Shown here in pieces: positions 31,860 to 40,182 of a DNA stretch of 64,000 bases; within the stretch, counting starts at the first letter, position 1, and every line of letters starts with the position of its first letter. The notes under the pieces were generated by a model. It was not told the DNA's origin. It saw nothing but the letters and a program-made list of their open reading frames with translations, and did not search any database. Source of the stretch: Actinomadura meyerae (GTDB taxonomy: Bacteria > Actinomycetota > Actinomycetes > Streptosporangiales > Streptosporangiaceae); assembly GCF_900188445.1 (NCBI RefSeq), contig NZ_FZOR01000015.1, positions 1-64,000 of the forward strand, in the 5' to 3' direction. A program made the position numbers and the translations under genes.

Positions 31860-32717
31860 ATGAACGGTTCCTCCGGTCAGATCGCCGGTCACTTCAGGAG
31901 GAGACCCGCCGCGGCGATCCTCGTCCTCGCCGTCGCGCTCGTCCTCACGAGCATCGTCCAGACGCAGAGCGCGTTCTCGCAGGAGAAGCGGCACAAGACG
32001 CCGAAGCCGACGGTCGTTCTCGTGCACGGGGCCTGGGCCGACGCATCGAGCTGGAGCAAGGTCGTCACCCGGCTCCAGGACGACGGGTATCCCGTCGTGG
32101 CGGTCGCCAATCCGCTGCGGTCGCTGTCCGGCGACGCCGCGTTCGTGCGGGCATTCCTTGAAGCTCAGAAAGGCCCGATCGTCCTGGTCGGCCATTCCTA
32201 CGGCGGCGCCGTGATCACCAATGCGGCGACGGGGAACGCGAATGTCAAGGCGCTCGTCTACGTGAACGCCTTCGCGCCCGACGAGGGCGAGTCCGCCACC
32301 GCGCTCGCCGGTCCGGACTCCGCGCTCTCGGTGGACCCGGCGACCGTCTTCGACTTCGTGCCGAACACCCTTCCGCCCACGCCCGCGACCGACCTGTACC
32401 TCAAGAGGTCGACCGTCTCCGCGTCGTTCGCGACCGGGCTGGACGCGCGGGACAAGGCGCTCGTCACGGCCACCCAGCGTCCGGCCACGGTCGGCGCGCT
32501 CAACGAGCCGTCCGGCGCCCCGGCCTGGCGGAGCATCCCGTCCTGGTACCTCATCGGAACGCAGGACGAGATCATCCCGGCGGCGGCCGAGCGGGCCATG
32601 GCCGCGCGGGCCGGGTCCACGGTCGCCGAGTACCGCGCCGGTCACCTCGGCCTGATGACGCACCCCGGGACGGTCACCCGGGTCATCGAGCGGGCGGCGA
32701 GGTCGAGCGTCCGATAG
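31860..32717 (+). CDS. Secreted or membrane-anchored alpha/beta hydrolase
   Basis: The ATG at 31860 follows AAAGGAGAAGG. The 285-residue protein has an N-terminal hydrophobic segment ('AAAILVLAVALVLTSIVQTQ', residues 18-37), so it is secreted or anchored. Hydrolase motifs follow: oxyanion 'VLVHGAWADASSW' (HGAW at 56-59), nucleophile elbow 'GHSYGG' (111-116, Ser113), acid in 'GTQDEIIP', and His in 'RAGHLGLMTHP'. The closest pattern is the salicylate-esterase/MenH-like single-domain group; the substrate is unknown. It may be read through from the arc operon, but the 60-base repeat-bearing gap and separate ribosome site suggest its own unit. Confidence 0.88.
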   Translation: MNGSSGQIAGHFRRRPAAAILVLAVALVLTSIVQTQSAFSQEKRHKTPKPTVVLVHGAWADASSWSKVVTRLQDDGYPVVAVANPLRSLSGDAAFVRAFLEAQKGPIVLVGHSYGGAVITNAATGNANVKALVYVNAFAPDEGESATALAGPDSALSVDPATVFDFVPNTLPPTPATDLYLKRSTVSASFATGLDARDKALVTATQRPATVGALNEPSGAPAWRSIPSWYLIGTQDEIIPAAAERAMAARAGSTVAEYRAGHLGLMTHPGTVTRVIERAARSSVR

Positions 32718-32733
32718 CGGGCACTCCGCGAGG

Positions 32734-32769
32734 CGGGCGGATCCGGGCTGCGGGGGCCGGATCCGCCCG
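32734..32769. terminator. Bidirectional terminator between convergent genes
   Basis: A perfect 13-bp stem (CGGGCGGATCCGG at 32734-32746 with 32757-32769) and a 10-base loop lie between the hydrolase stop (32717) and the LacI stop (32778). Confidence 0.82.
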
Positions 32770-32777
32770 GCCGCGTG

Positions 32778-33782
32778 TCAGGTGGAGTCGCGCACGACGA
32801 GCTCCGTCGGCAGGACCACCGGCTCCGCCCGCTCCCCGTAGCCCTCGCCGTCGCCGTCGAGGAGCATCCGGACGGCGGCCCGCGCCACCTCGGCGACCGG
32901 CTGGCGGACGGTCGTCAGCGGCGGGTCGGTATAGCGGGCGGCCTCGATGTCGTCGAAGCCGACGACGGCGACGTCGTCCGGGACGCGGCGGCCCGCCTTC
33001 CGCAGCACGTGCAGGGCGCCGGCCGCCATCAGGTCGTTCGCGGCGAACACCGCGTCGAGACCCGGGTCGTCCTCCAGGAGCTGCGCCATGGCCGCCGCCC
33101 CCGACTCGCGGGTGAAGTCGCCCATGGCGGCCAGGGACCTGCGGTCGGTCCCGGAGAGGATCTCGCGGTAGCCGGCCAACCGGTCCAGCCCGGCGGACAT
33201 GTCCGGTGGACCGGTGATCGTGGCGATGCGCCGCCGCCCCCTGTCCAGGAGGTGCTCGACGGCTGCGCGCGCGCCGCCGACGTTGTCGGCGTCGCAGTAC
33301 GGGGGCCTGGTCGTGGACACGGGGCGGCCGTGCGACACGACGGGCACGCCCGTCCGGAGGAGGGCCGCCGGCAGCGGATCCGCGCCGTGCAGGGAGAGCA
33401 GGATGACGCCGTCCACGTGCCGTCCCGCGACATACCGCTCCACCCTCGCCTGGCCGGCCGGCGTGGACGGCATCATCAGCACGACCTGCTTGTCGGCCGC
33501 CTCCAGCTCCTGGCTCACGGCGCGGACGACCGCCGGGAAGAAGGGGTCGTCGGAGAACACCCGCGCGGGCGGCTCGGAGACGACCAGCGCGATCGACCCG
33601 GTCCGCTGGGTCACCAGGCTGCGGGCGGCAGAGTTCGGGATGTAGCCGAGTTCCTCGACGGCGCGCAGGACCGCCGCGCGTATCCCCGGGTCCACCGTGG
33701 CGGACCCGTTGACCACGCGCGACACCGTGGCCCGCGAGACCCCGGCCCTGGCCGCGACGGCCTCCAGCGTGGGACGTCTCAT
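32778..33782 (-). CDS. LacI-family transcriptional regulator
   Basis: I choose ATG 33782 (MRRPTLEAVAARAGVSRATV) with GGAGAGG upstream, since this is the canonical LacI N-terminus; an in-frame start at 33866 would add 28 unconserved residues. The 334-residue protein has the HTH (1-25), hinge 'NSAARSLVTQRTGSIALVV' and a periplasmic-binding-protein-like sugar domain ('VDGVILLSLHGADP', 'DAVFAANDLMAAGALHVL'). It should repress a carbohydrate gene until a sugar ligand binds. The divergent GH16 glucanase at 34001 and the palindrome at 33894-33907 between them make it the likely local repressor. Confidence 0.92.
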   Translation of the reverse strand: MRRPTLEAVAARAGVSRATVSRVVNGSATVDPGIRAAVLRAVEELGYIPNSAARSLVTQRTGSIALVVSEPPARVFSDDPFFPAVVRAVSQELEAADKQVVLMMPSTPAGQARVERYVAGRHVDGVILLSLHGADPLPAALLRTGVPVVSHGRPVSTTRPPYCDADNVGGARAAVEHLLDRGRRRIATITGPPDMSAGLDRLAGYREILSGTDRRSLAAMGDFTRESGAAAMAQLLEDDPGLDAVFAANDLMAAGALHVLRKAGRRVPDDVAVVGFDDIEAARYTDPPLTTVRQPVAEVARAAVRMLLDGDGEGYGERAEPVVLPTELVVRDST

Positions 33783-33893
33783 GCCCGCCTCTCCACCCGC
33801 CTTCACGAGAGAGCGATTTCGCAGATAGTTCAGAACTTCCCTGAGGGGCACAACAGACCTGTTCACACCATACTTCGCTGCCTGATCGTGTCA

Positions 33894-33907
33894 AGAGAGC
33901 GCTCTCT
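33894..33907. promoter_or_regulatory. LacI-type operator palindrome upstream of the glucanase
   Basis: AGAGAGC directly followed by GCTCTCT forms a perfect 14-bp palindrome with the central GCGC typical of LacI/CebR-family operators (compare the CebR box TGGGAGCGCTCCCA). One further mismatch-tolerant step extends it to 20 bp. It lies 94 bases before the GH16 start. A half-like AGAGAGCGATTTC element lies near 33807-33819, close to the regulator's own start. Confidence 0.75.
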
Positions 33908-34000
33908 CGACCTCTTGACGAAGGGTCCCGGGCGAGTGACATTGAGCGCACCAGAGGCAGGCCCCCCGCTTGCTCCCACCCCTCTCTGGAGGTTCCCGCC

Positions 34001-35401
34001 ATGACCTCACCGAGACGTCCCACGTTCTGGCGCCGGCCCGCGCTCGCCGTGCTCGCCGCCGCGCTCCCGGCCGCGGCCGCCGTCGCCTTCGCCGCGTCCC
34101 CGCCGGAGGCCGGCGCGTCCGTCCCGCCGCCCCCGTCCGGCTGGAGCCTGGTCTGGAGCGACGACTTCGACGGCGCCGCCGGGGCGCTCCCCTCCTCGGC
34201 GAACTGGATCATCGACACGGGCCACGGCTACCCCGGCGGCCCGGGCAACTGGGGCACCGGCGAGATCCAGAACTACACGGCCGACCCCGCCAACGTCAGC
34301 CTCGACGGCGGCGGCAACCTGCGGATCACCCCCGTCAAGACCGCGTCCGGCGAGTGGACGTCGGCCCGCATCGAGACGCGGCGCACCGACTTCAAGCCCG
34401 CCGACGGGCGCGTGCTGCGCATCGAGGGACGCATCCAGATGCCCAACGTGACCGGAGCCCAGGCGCTCGGCTACTGGCCCGCGTTCTGGGCGCTCGGCTC
34501 CCCGTACCGGGGCGACTACCAGAACTGGCCGTCGATCGGCGAGTTCGACATCATGGAGAACGTCAACGGGATCGACTCCGTCTGGGGCGTCCTGCACTGC
34601 GGCACGAACCCCGGCGGCGCCTGCAACGAGACGAGCGGCATCGGCGCCAGCCGGGCCTGCCCGGGGACGTCCTGCCAGGCGGGCATGCACACCTACCGCT
34701 TCGAGTGGGACCGCAGCGTCAGCCCCAACCAGCTGCGCTGGTACGTGGACGGCCAGCAGTTCCACAGCGTCGGCCAGAACCAGCTGGACGCGGGCACATG
34801 GGCGAACATGACCGGCCACGGCGGCTACTTCCTGCTGCTGAACGTGGCCATGGGCGGCGCCTTCCCCAACGGCGTCGCCGGCCAGGGCACGCCCACCGCC
34901 GACACCGTCTCGGGACGGCCCATGGTCGTCGACTACGTCGCGGTCTGGCAGAGCGGCGGCTCGACCACCCCGCCGCCGACGGGCGACACGGTCGACGCCC
35001 GCTCGACCATCCAGGCGGAGAGCAGCACCGCGCAGTCCGGCACGCAAGTGGAGACCACGACCGACACCGGCGGCGGCCAGAACGTGGGCTACATCGGCAA
35101 CGGCGACTGGCTGCGCTTCGACAACGTCGACTTCGGCGGCACCCCGGCGACGCAGTTCAAGGCCAGGGTCGCCTCCGGCGCGGCGGCCGGGGTCAGCGGC
35201 CTGGTGCAGGTGCGGCTGGACAGCCCGACCGGCCCGGTGATCGGTGACTTCGCGATCGCGAACACCGGCGGCTGGCAGAGCTGGCGGACGGTCCCCGCCA
35301 CCATCTCCGGGACGACCGGCACCCACACTGTCTACCTCACCTTCAGCAGCGGCCAGCCCGCCGACTTCGTGAACCTCAACTGGTTCACCTTCGCGAGCTG
35401 A
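34001..35401 (+). CDS. Secreted GH16 endo-beta-1,3-glucanase with CBM6-like domain
   Basis: The ATG at 34001 follows GGAGGTTCCCGCC. The 466-residue protein has a signal peptide with Arg-rich start and Ala-rich core (residues 1-39). The GH16 domain covers about residues 47-320, with the catalytic 'EFDIME' motif (E181, D183, E186), 'GTGEIQNYTADPANVS' and 'GYWPAFWALGSPY'. After a short 'STTPPPTGD' linker, a CBM6-like domain (about 333-466, 'IQAESSTAQSG', 'NVGYIGNGDWLRFDNVDF') binds beta-glucan. The likely substrate is laminarin or fungal beta-1,3-glucan outside the cell. The divergent LacI regulator and the palindrome upstream indicate sugar-inducible expression. Confidence 0.95.
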   Translation: MTSPRRPTFWRRPALAVLAAALPAAAAVAFAASPPEAGASVPPPPSGWSLVWSDDFDGAAGALPSSANWIIDTGHGYPGGPGNWGTGEIQNYTADPANVSLDGGGNLRITPVKTASGEWTSARIETRRTDFKPADGRVLRIEGRIQMPNVTGAQALGYWPAFWALGSPYRGDYQNWPSIGEFDIMENVNGIDSVWGVLHCGTNPGGACNETSGIGASRACPGTSCQAGMHTYRFEWDRSVSPNQLRWYVDGQQFHSVGQNQLDAGTWANMTGHGGYFLLLNVAMGGAFPNGVAGQGTPTADTVSGRPMVVDYVAVWQSGGSTTPPPTGDTVDARSTIQAESSTAQSGTQVETTTDTGGGQNVGYIGNGDWLRFDNVDFGGTPATQFKARVASGAAAGVSGLVQVRLDSPTGPVIGDFAIANTGGWQSWRTVPATISGTTGTHTVYLTFSSGQPADFVNLNWFTFAS

Positions 35402-35445
35402 CCACCACCGCACGGCCGCCGTCCCGCCACCGGGCCGGCGGCCCT

Positions 35446-35512
35446 GCCAGTTCTCAGGAGCGCCAGTTCTCACGGAGCGCCGGTTCTCACGGAGCGCGAG
35501 TTCTTACGGAGC
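35446..35512 (+). repeat. 17-bp tandem repeat, four copies
   Basis: GCCAGTTCTCACGGAGC recurs at 35462, 35479 and 35496 with one to three changes, after a first 16-base copy at 35446. It begins 45 bases after the glucanase stop, in the 251-base gap before the ABC ATPase. The copies differ enough to be old. The gap also holds GAGTCCCTTTCGAGTGATC-like AT-richer sequence but no clear promoter. Confidence 0.9.
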
Positions 35513-35652
35513 GCGAACGACCCCGCCCGAACTGGGCGAACAGCGGCTTGACGACCTTAGAGTCCCTTTCGAGTGATCTTGAAGGGCGCCGGTAGGGCGG
35601 CGCCCTCGCGCATGCCGGGGCCCGCACGGGGCCGCCGGCTTGGGGGGACGGA

Positions 35653-36300
35653 ATGGAGCCGGTGATCCGGGTTCGGAATCTGCGAGTGGGCGGCCGCGAG
35701 AAGGGCGCGGGCGTCTCGTTCACCGTGGCGGCGGGTGAGATCTGCGCCCTTCTCGGCCGGGCCGGGTCGGGCAAGACGGCCGTCCTGGAGGCGGTGGCGG
35801 GGCTGCGGCGGCCCGTGTCCGGGTCGGTGCGGGTGAGGGGCGCCGACCCGTACGGCGACCGGGAGGGGCTGCGCCTCGGCGCCGTCTGGCGGGAGGGCGG
35901 CGACCATGCCGGCTTCACGGTGGAGGAGGTCGCCGAGTCCTACCGCCGCTGGACGCTCGACCCGCTGACGACGGCGGAGGCACTCGAGCTGACCGGCCTC
36001 GGCGACCTGGCGGCGGTCCGCTTCGAGCGGCTGACCGCCGGGCAGCGGCGCCTGCTGGATCTGGCCCTGGCCCTGCTGAACCGCTCCGACGTCCTCTTCC
36101 TGGACGATCCCCTGGCCGGCCTCGACAGCGGCACGGTCGAGCGGATCTGGACGGTACTGCGCGATGTGGCGGGCTCGGGAGCCGCGATCCTGTTCTCCAC
36201 GCGCTCGCTCGCCGAGGCGTCCCGCGCCGACCGGACCAGCGTGGTCGACGAGGGCCGGGCCTGCCCAGCCGCGCCACCTCCGCGCGCACGGGCCGCGTGA
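35653..36300 (+). CDS. Orphan ABC ATPase with degenerate signature and switch motifs
   Basis: The 215-residue ABC domain has a good Walker A 'GRAGSGKT' (35-42) and Walker B 'DVLFLDDPLAGLDS'. The signature is 'LTAGQ' in place of LSGGQ, and the switch segment reads 'ILFSTRSLAEA', so the H-loop histidine is absent. It resembles ABC-2-type ATPases of the CcmA/BcrA group, which pair with an EcsB/BcrB-like permease, but no permease gene is adjacent. Either the partner is elsewhere or the protein has a non-transport role. It is convergent with pabAB (7-base gap). Confidence 0.85.
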   Translation: MEPVIRVRNLRVGGREKGAGVSFTVAAGEICALLGRAGSGKTAVLEAVAGLRRPVSGSVRVRGADPYGDREGLRLGAVWREGGDHAGFTVEEVAESYRRWTLDPLTTAEALELTGLGDLAAVRFERLTAGQRRLLDLALALLNRSDVLFLDDPLAGLDSGTVERIWTVLRDVAGSGAAILFSTRSLAEASRADRTSVVDEGRACPAAPPPRARAA

Positions 36301-36307
36301 AGCCCCG

Positions 36308-38461
36308 TCAGCCCTCGCCCACGAGGGCCCGGCCGGTTCCAGCCGCCTCGGCGGACGGGGCGGCGGGCGGGTCCGGGAAGGGGACGCCGAGCAGGCGGAG
36401 CAGCGGGGCGGCCTTGACCGCGGTCTCCGCGAACTCGGCGTCCGGGTCCGACAGCGCGGTGACGGCGCCGCCGATGCCGAACTCGACGCGCCCCGGCGTG
36501 GCGACGGCGGTGCGGATCACGATGCTGAGGTCGGCCGCCCCCGACAGCGAGAAGTAGCCGAGCGCGCCGGAGTACACGCCGCGCGGTCCCTCCTCCAGCC
36601 GGTCGAGGATCCGCATGGTGCGGATCTTCGGCGCGCCGGTCATCGAGCCGCCGGGGAACGCCGCCCGCACGCACCGCAACGCCGAGACGTCCGGGCGCAG
36701 CCGGGCCCGGACCGTGCTGACCAGCTGGTGGACCGTCGTGTAACTCTCCACGGCGAACACCGGGTCGGCGGTGACCGTCCCCGTCTCGGCGACTCCGCCG
36801 AGGTCGTGCCGGACGAGGTCGACGATCATCAGGTTCTCCGCGCGGTCCTTGGCGCTCGCCGCGAGGTCCGCGCGCAGCCGCCGGTCCTCGGCCGGGTCGG
36901 GCGAGCGCGGCCGGGTGCCCTTGATCGGCCTGGACTCGGCCGTCCCGTCCGCCGACACGCGCAGGAAGCGCTCGGGCGAGGCGCTCAGCACCGACAGGTC
37001 GCCGAACCGCAGCAGCGCCCCGAACGGCACGGGGTCGGAGCGCCGAAGCCGCCGGTAGAGGTCCCACGGGTCCGCGCGGACGTCGGCGGTGAGCATGTTC
37101 GTCAGGCACACCTCGTAGGTCTCCCCGGCGATGATCTCCCGCCGGCATTCGGCGATCTTGCCGAGGTAGCGCGGGCGGCCGTGCCGCAGGGCGATCCCGG
37201 ACGGCGCCGCGACCGGGCCCGGCTCGACCGGGCCCGGCTCGGGCGGCGGCGCGAGGTCCGCCAGGCGGGACTCGGCGGCGTCCAGCCAGGCCAGCGCGTC
37301 GCGGTCGTCCCGGGCCCGGCAGAGCGCCAGCAGGTGGACCGCGCCCTCCGCGTGGTCGAACGCCACGGCCCGGTCGGCGAACACCATGGCGGCGTCGGGG
37401 TGCGGTGACCGGTGCGCCCGCGCCCCGCCGGTCTCGGCCTTGAGCTCGTAGCCGAGGTAGCCGACCCAGCCGAGCGCGAAACCGAACGGCAGGTCCGGGA
37501 CGTCGGCCGCGTGGGCGCGCAGGTCGGCGTCGAGCCAGTCGAAGAAGGACCCGCGCTCCACCCGCTCGCGCCCGCCCGCCGACTCGACCGTGAGGTCCCC
37601 GGTGGCCACGTCGAACGCGGCGAACCGCGCCAGCGGGCCGGAGGCGTCCCCCATGAAGGAGAACCGCCCGCCGTGCTCGCCGGTGCGGCTGCTGTCCAGC
37701 CAGAACGCCCGGTCGGAGGACGCGAACAGCGCGCCGAACACGTCCTCGGCCACCGCCGCCGCGCCGAGCCGCCGCGCGATCACCCGGAACGGCGCCGGCC
37801 GCGCCTCAGGCCGGACGGGTCGCGCCTCGGGCTGGGCAGGTCGCGCCTCGGCGGCGGCGGCCCGGCCCCGGGAGGAGGGCTTCGCGCCGACCGGCCCGGC
37901 CTGGGCCAGGAAGTTCGCGATGATGCGCCGCCCGTGCTCCGTGCACACTGATTCCGGATGGAACTGGACGCCCCAGATCGGCCGCCGCCTGTGCCGCACG
38001 CCCATCAGCACGCCGTCGGGCGTCCACGCGATCGGTTCCAGCGCGGGCGGCGGATCGTCCGCGACGAGCGAGTGGTACCGCACCGCCGTGAACGGCGACG
38101 GCACGCCCCGGAACAGGGCGTCGCCGGTGTGCTCCACCGGCGAGGTCAGCCCGTGCCTGACCTCCGGGGCGGGCCGGACGCGCCCGCCGAAGTGGTGGCA
38201 GATCCCCTGGTGGCCGAGGCAGACGCCGAGCAGCGGGATCCGGGCGTGCTCGATCACGTCCCGGCAGATGCCGAAGTCGGCGGCCCGCTCCGGCGAGCCG
38301 GGGCCGGGCGAGATGACCACGGTGTCGAACGGGTCGAGCAGCCCCGCGTGCCAGGCCGCCTCGTCGTTGCGCAGCACGACGGGCTCGGCACCGGCTTCGG
38401 CCACGTACTGGACGAGGTTGCCGGTGAACGAGTCGTAGTTGTCGATGATCAGGGTCCGCAC
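36308..38461 (-). CDS. pabAB: Fused aminodeoxychorismate synthase (PabA-PabB)
   Basis: I place the start at the GTG at 38461, just before 'RTLIIDNYDSFTGNLVQYV', with GGAGGCGG upstream. The 717-residue fusion has a class I glutamine amidotransferase (1-190: Cys81 in 'GVCLGHQG', His168/Glu170 in 'FHPES'). A Pro/Ala/Glu-rich linker (191-225) leads to the chorismate-binding domain (about 226-700). The motif 'PIKGT' (512-516) has the lysine that marks PabB and not TrpE (PIAGT). It makes 4-amino-4-deoxychorismate from chorismate and glutamine for folate, or for p-aminobenzoate-derived antibiotics, where such fusions are common. No pabC lies nearby. Confidence 0.93.
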   Translation of the reverse strand: MRTLIIDNYDSFTGNLVQYVAEAGAEPVVLRNDEAAWHAGLLDPFDTVVISPGPGSPERAADFGICRDVIEHARIPLLGVCLGHQGICHHFGGRVRPAPEVRHGLTSPVEHTGDALFRGVPSPFTAVRYHSLVADDPPPALEPIAWTPDGVLMGVRHRRRPIWGVQFHPESVCTEHGRRIIANFLAQAGPVGAKPSSRGRAAAAEARPAQPEARPVRPEARPAPFRVIARRLGAAAVAEDVFGALFASSDRAFWLDSSRTGEHGGRFSFMGDASGPLARFAAFDVATGDLTVESAGGRERVERGSFFDWLDADLRAHAADVPDLPFGFALGWVGYLGYELKAETGGARAHRSPHPDAAMVFADRAVAFDHAEGAVHLLALCRARDDRDALAWLDAAESRLADLAPPPEPGPVEPGPVAAPSGIALRHGRPRYLGKIAECRREIIAGETYEVCLTNMLTADVRADPWDLYRRLRRSDPVPFGALLRFGDLSVLSASPERFLRVSADGTAESRPIKGTRPRSPDPAEDRRLRADLAASAKDRAENLMIVDLVRHDLGGVAETGTVTADPVFAVESYTTVHQLVSTVRARLRPDVSALRCVRAAFPGGSMTGAPKIRTMRILDRLEEGPRGVYSGALGYFSLSGAADLSIVIRTAVATPGRVEFGIGGAVTALSDPDAEFAETAVKAAPLLRLLGVPFPDPPAAPSAEAAGTGRALVGEG

Positions 38462-38556
38462 CGACCGCGCCGCCTCCGCATTGTTGTCCGGCCTGACCCG
38501 GTTACGCCCAGAACGGTACTCGACGCCACCGGGCCCCGGTCGCCCGCGGGGCGGGT

Positions 38557-39753
38557 TCAGGACCAGGTGAGGCGGTCGGCGAGGAGGGCCTGCTGGGCGG
38601 GGTTGGCGGTGAGCGCGAGGGCGCGGCGGTCGGCGGCGCGGGCGCCGCCGTCGCGGCCGAGGCCGCGCAGGAGTTCGGCGCGGGTCGCGTGGTAGAGGTG
38701 GTGGCCGTCCAGCGGCCCGGCGAGCGGGTCCAGCTCGGCGAGCGCCGCCGCGGGGCCCCGCACGTAGCGGAGCGCGATGGCGCGGTGGAGCCGGACCACC
38801 GGCGACCGCGTCATGCCCAGCAGCATGTCGTAGAGGACGAGGATCTGCGTCCAGTCGGTGTCGTCCCATGTGGCGGCCTCAGCGTGGCACGCGACGATCG
38901 CGGCCTGCACCTGGTACGGGCCGGGGCGGCGCATCGCGGCGGCCCGCTCGATCAGCCGGACCGCCTCCGCGACCGCGTCGCGGTCCCACTTGGCGCGGTC
39001 CTGGTCGCGCAGCAGGACGAGGTGACCGCCGGCGTCGAAGCGGGCCGGCGTGCGGGCCTGGTGCAGCATGATCAGGGCGAGCAGGCCGAGCACCTCCGGC
39101 CGGCGCGGCATCAGCCAGGCGAGGCTCTCGGCGAGCCACTGCGCGTCGCCGGCGAGGTCGCGGGCGTGCGGGCGGTCGCCGCGGCTCGTCAGGTACCCCT
39201 CGTTGAACAGCAGGTACACGACCGAGAGGACCTGGTCGAGGCGCTCGTCCAGTTCGCCGTCCGGCGGGATCCGGTACGGGATCCGCGCGTCGGTGATCTT
39301 GCGTTTGGCGCGGGTGATGCGCCGCGCGACGGCCGTCTCCGGGACGAGGAGCGCGGCCGCGATCTGCCCGGTCGTCAGCCCGCACACCGTGCGCAGCGTG
39401 AGGGCGACCTGCGAAGCGGTCGGCAGCGCGGGATGGCAGCAGGTGAAGACCAGCTTGAGCCGGTCGTCGGGCTCGCCGGGGACCGGCCACTGGAGCCGGG
39501 CGAGCTTCTCCCGGTAGGCGGCCTGGCGGCGCAGCAGGTCGATGCCGCGGCGGCGGGCCGTGGTGAGCAGCCACGCGTCCGGGTGCTCGGGGATGCCCTC
39601 GGCGGGCCAGCGCTTCAGCGCGGTCTCCAGGGCGTCCTGCATGACGTCCTCGGCGGCGGAGAAGTCGCCGAGGGTCCGGATGAGGGACGCCGTGAGCCGG
39701 CCCGCGTGCTCGCGCAGCACCCGGGCCAGCTCGGCGTGCACCGGGTCCGTCAC
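38557..39753 (-). CDS. ECF sigma factor, ECF42-like, with C-terminal extension
   Basis: GTG 39753 overlaps the stop of the YciI/DGPF gene by four bases. The 398-residue protein has sigma region 2 ('FSAAEDVMQDALETALKRWP', 'PDAWLLTTARRRGIDLLRR') and region 4 ('LTTGQIAAALLVPETAVARR'). About 220 further residues (the DUF6596/TPR-like extension, 'VVYLLFNEGYLTSRGD' onward) complete the protein. ECF42 factors have no anti-sigma factor and are encoded with DGPF proteins, which fits the neighbour. Its target promoters are probably its own operon. A second module of the same kind is at 59486-61185. Confidence 0.92.
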   Translation of the reverse strand: MTDPVHAELARVLREHAGRLTASLIRTLGDFSAAEDVMQDALETALKRWPAEGIPEHPDAWLLTTARRRGIDLLRRQAAYREKLARLQWPVPGEPDDRLKLVFTCCHPALPTASQVALTLRTVCGLTTGQIAAALLVPETAVARRITRAKRKITDARIPYRIPPDGELDERLDQVLSVVYLLFNEGYLTSRGDRPHARDLAGDAQWLAESLAWLMPRRPEVLGLLALIMLHQARTPARFDAGGHLVLLRDQDRAKWDRDAVAEAVRLIERAAAMRRPGPYQVQAAIVACHAEAATWDDTDWTQILVLYDMLLGMTRSPVVRLHRAIALRYVRGPAAALAELDPLAGPLDGHHLYHATRAELLRGLGRDGGARAADRRALALTANPAQQALLADRLTWS

Positions 39754-40088
39754 GTGAGCGGGCGGACCTCGACCACGGGGCAGGCGGGCCACGCGCGGGC
39801 GATGGCGAGGGCCTCGTCCAGGTCGGCGACCTCCACCTCGGCGTAGCCGCTGACGACCTCCTTGCCCTCGACGAACGGGCCGTCGGTGAGCATCGGCTCG
39901 GGGCCGTCCAGCCGCACGGTCGTGGCGGTGTGCGCGGGCTGGAGGTGCCCGTGGTGGGTGATCTGCGCGTCGTGCTCCGCGAACCACTTTGCGACCTGCT
40001 CGTAGGAGACCTGGCGCTCGTCCTCGCTCATCTCGGCGAGCTTCCTGGCGAACTCCTCGGTCTCCACGAACAGCAGCACGTACTTCAT
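39750..40088 (-). CDS. YciI/DGPF-domain protein, partner of the ECF42-like sigma factor
   Basis: The 112-residue protein is a YCII-related domain with the eponymous 'DGPF' motif at 69-72 ('MLTDGPFVEGKEVVSGYAEV'). It starts at ATG 40088 after a GGGGGACCCG sequence and overlaps the sigma gene (GTGA). DGPF proteins are consistently encoded with ECF42 sigma factors and are thought to be the induced output. Their enzymatic activity, if any, is unknown; YciI relatives have a His-Asp pair resembling a dehalogenase-like active site. Confidence 0.92.
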   Translation of the reverse strand: MKYVLLFVETEEFARKLAEMSEDERQVSYEQVAKWFAEHDAQITHHGHLQPAHTATTVRLDGPEPMLTDGPFVEGKEVVSGYAEVEVADLDEALAIARAWPACPVVEVRPLT

Positions 40089-40182
40089 CGGGTCCCCCTC
40101 GTGTCGATCATCAGGGCCGGTCGGTTCCGCCTCACCCCCTAGACGATCGGCGGAGGCCCGGATCGGACATCCCCCGCGAGGA

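Noticed and set aside
32778..33866. Longer start for the LacI regulator at 33866
   Set aside because: The extra 28 residues do not match the family, and the internal ATG at 33782 has both the canonical N-terminus and a ribosome site.
36308..38461. Anthranilate synthase (TrpE-TrpG fusion)
   Set aside because: The active-site motif is PIKGT with lysine, which marks aminodeoxychorismate synthase; TrpE has PIAGT.
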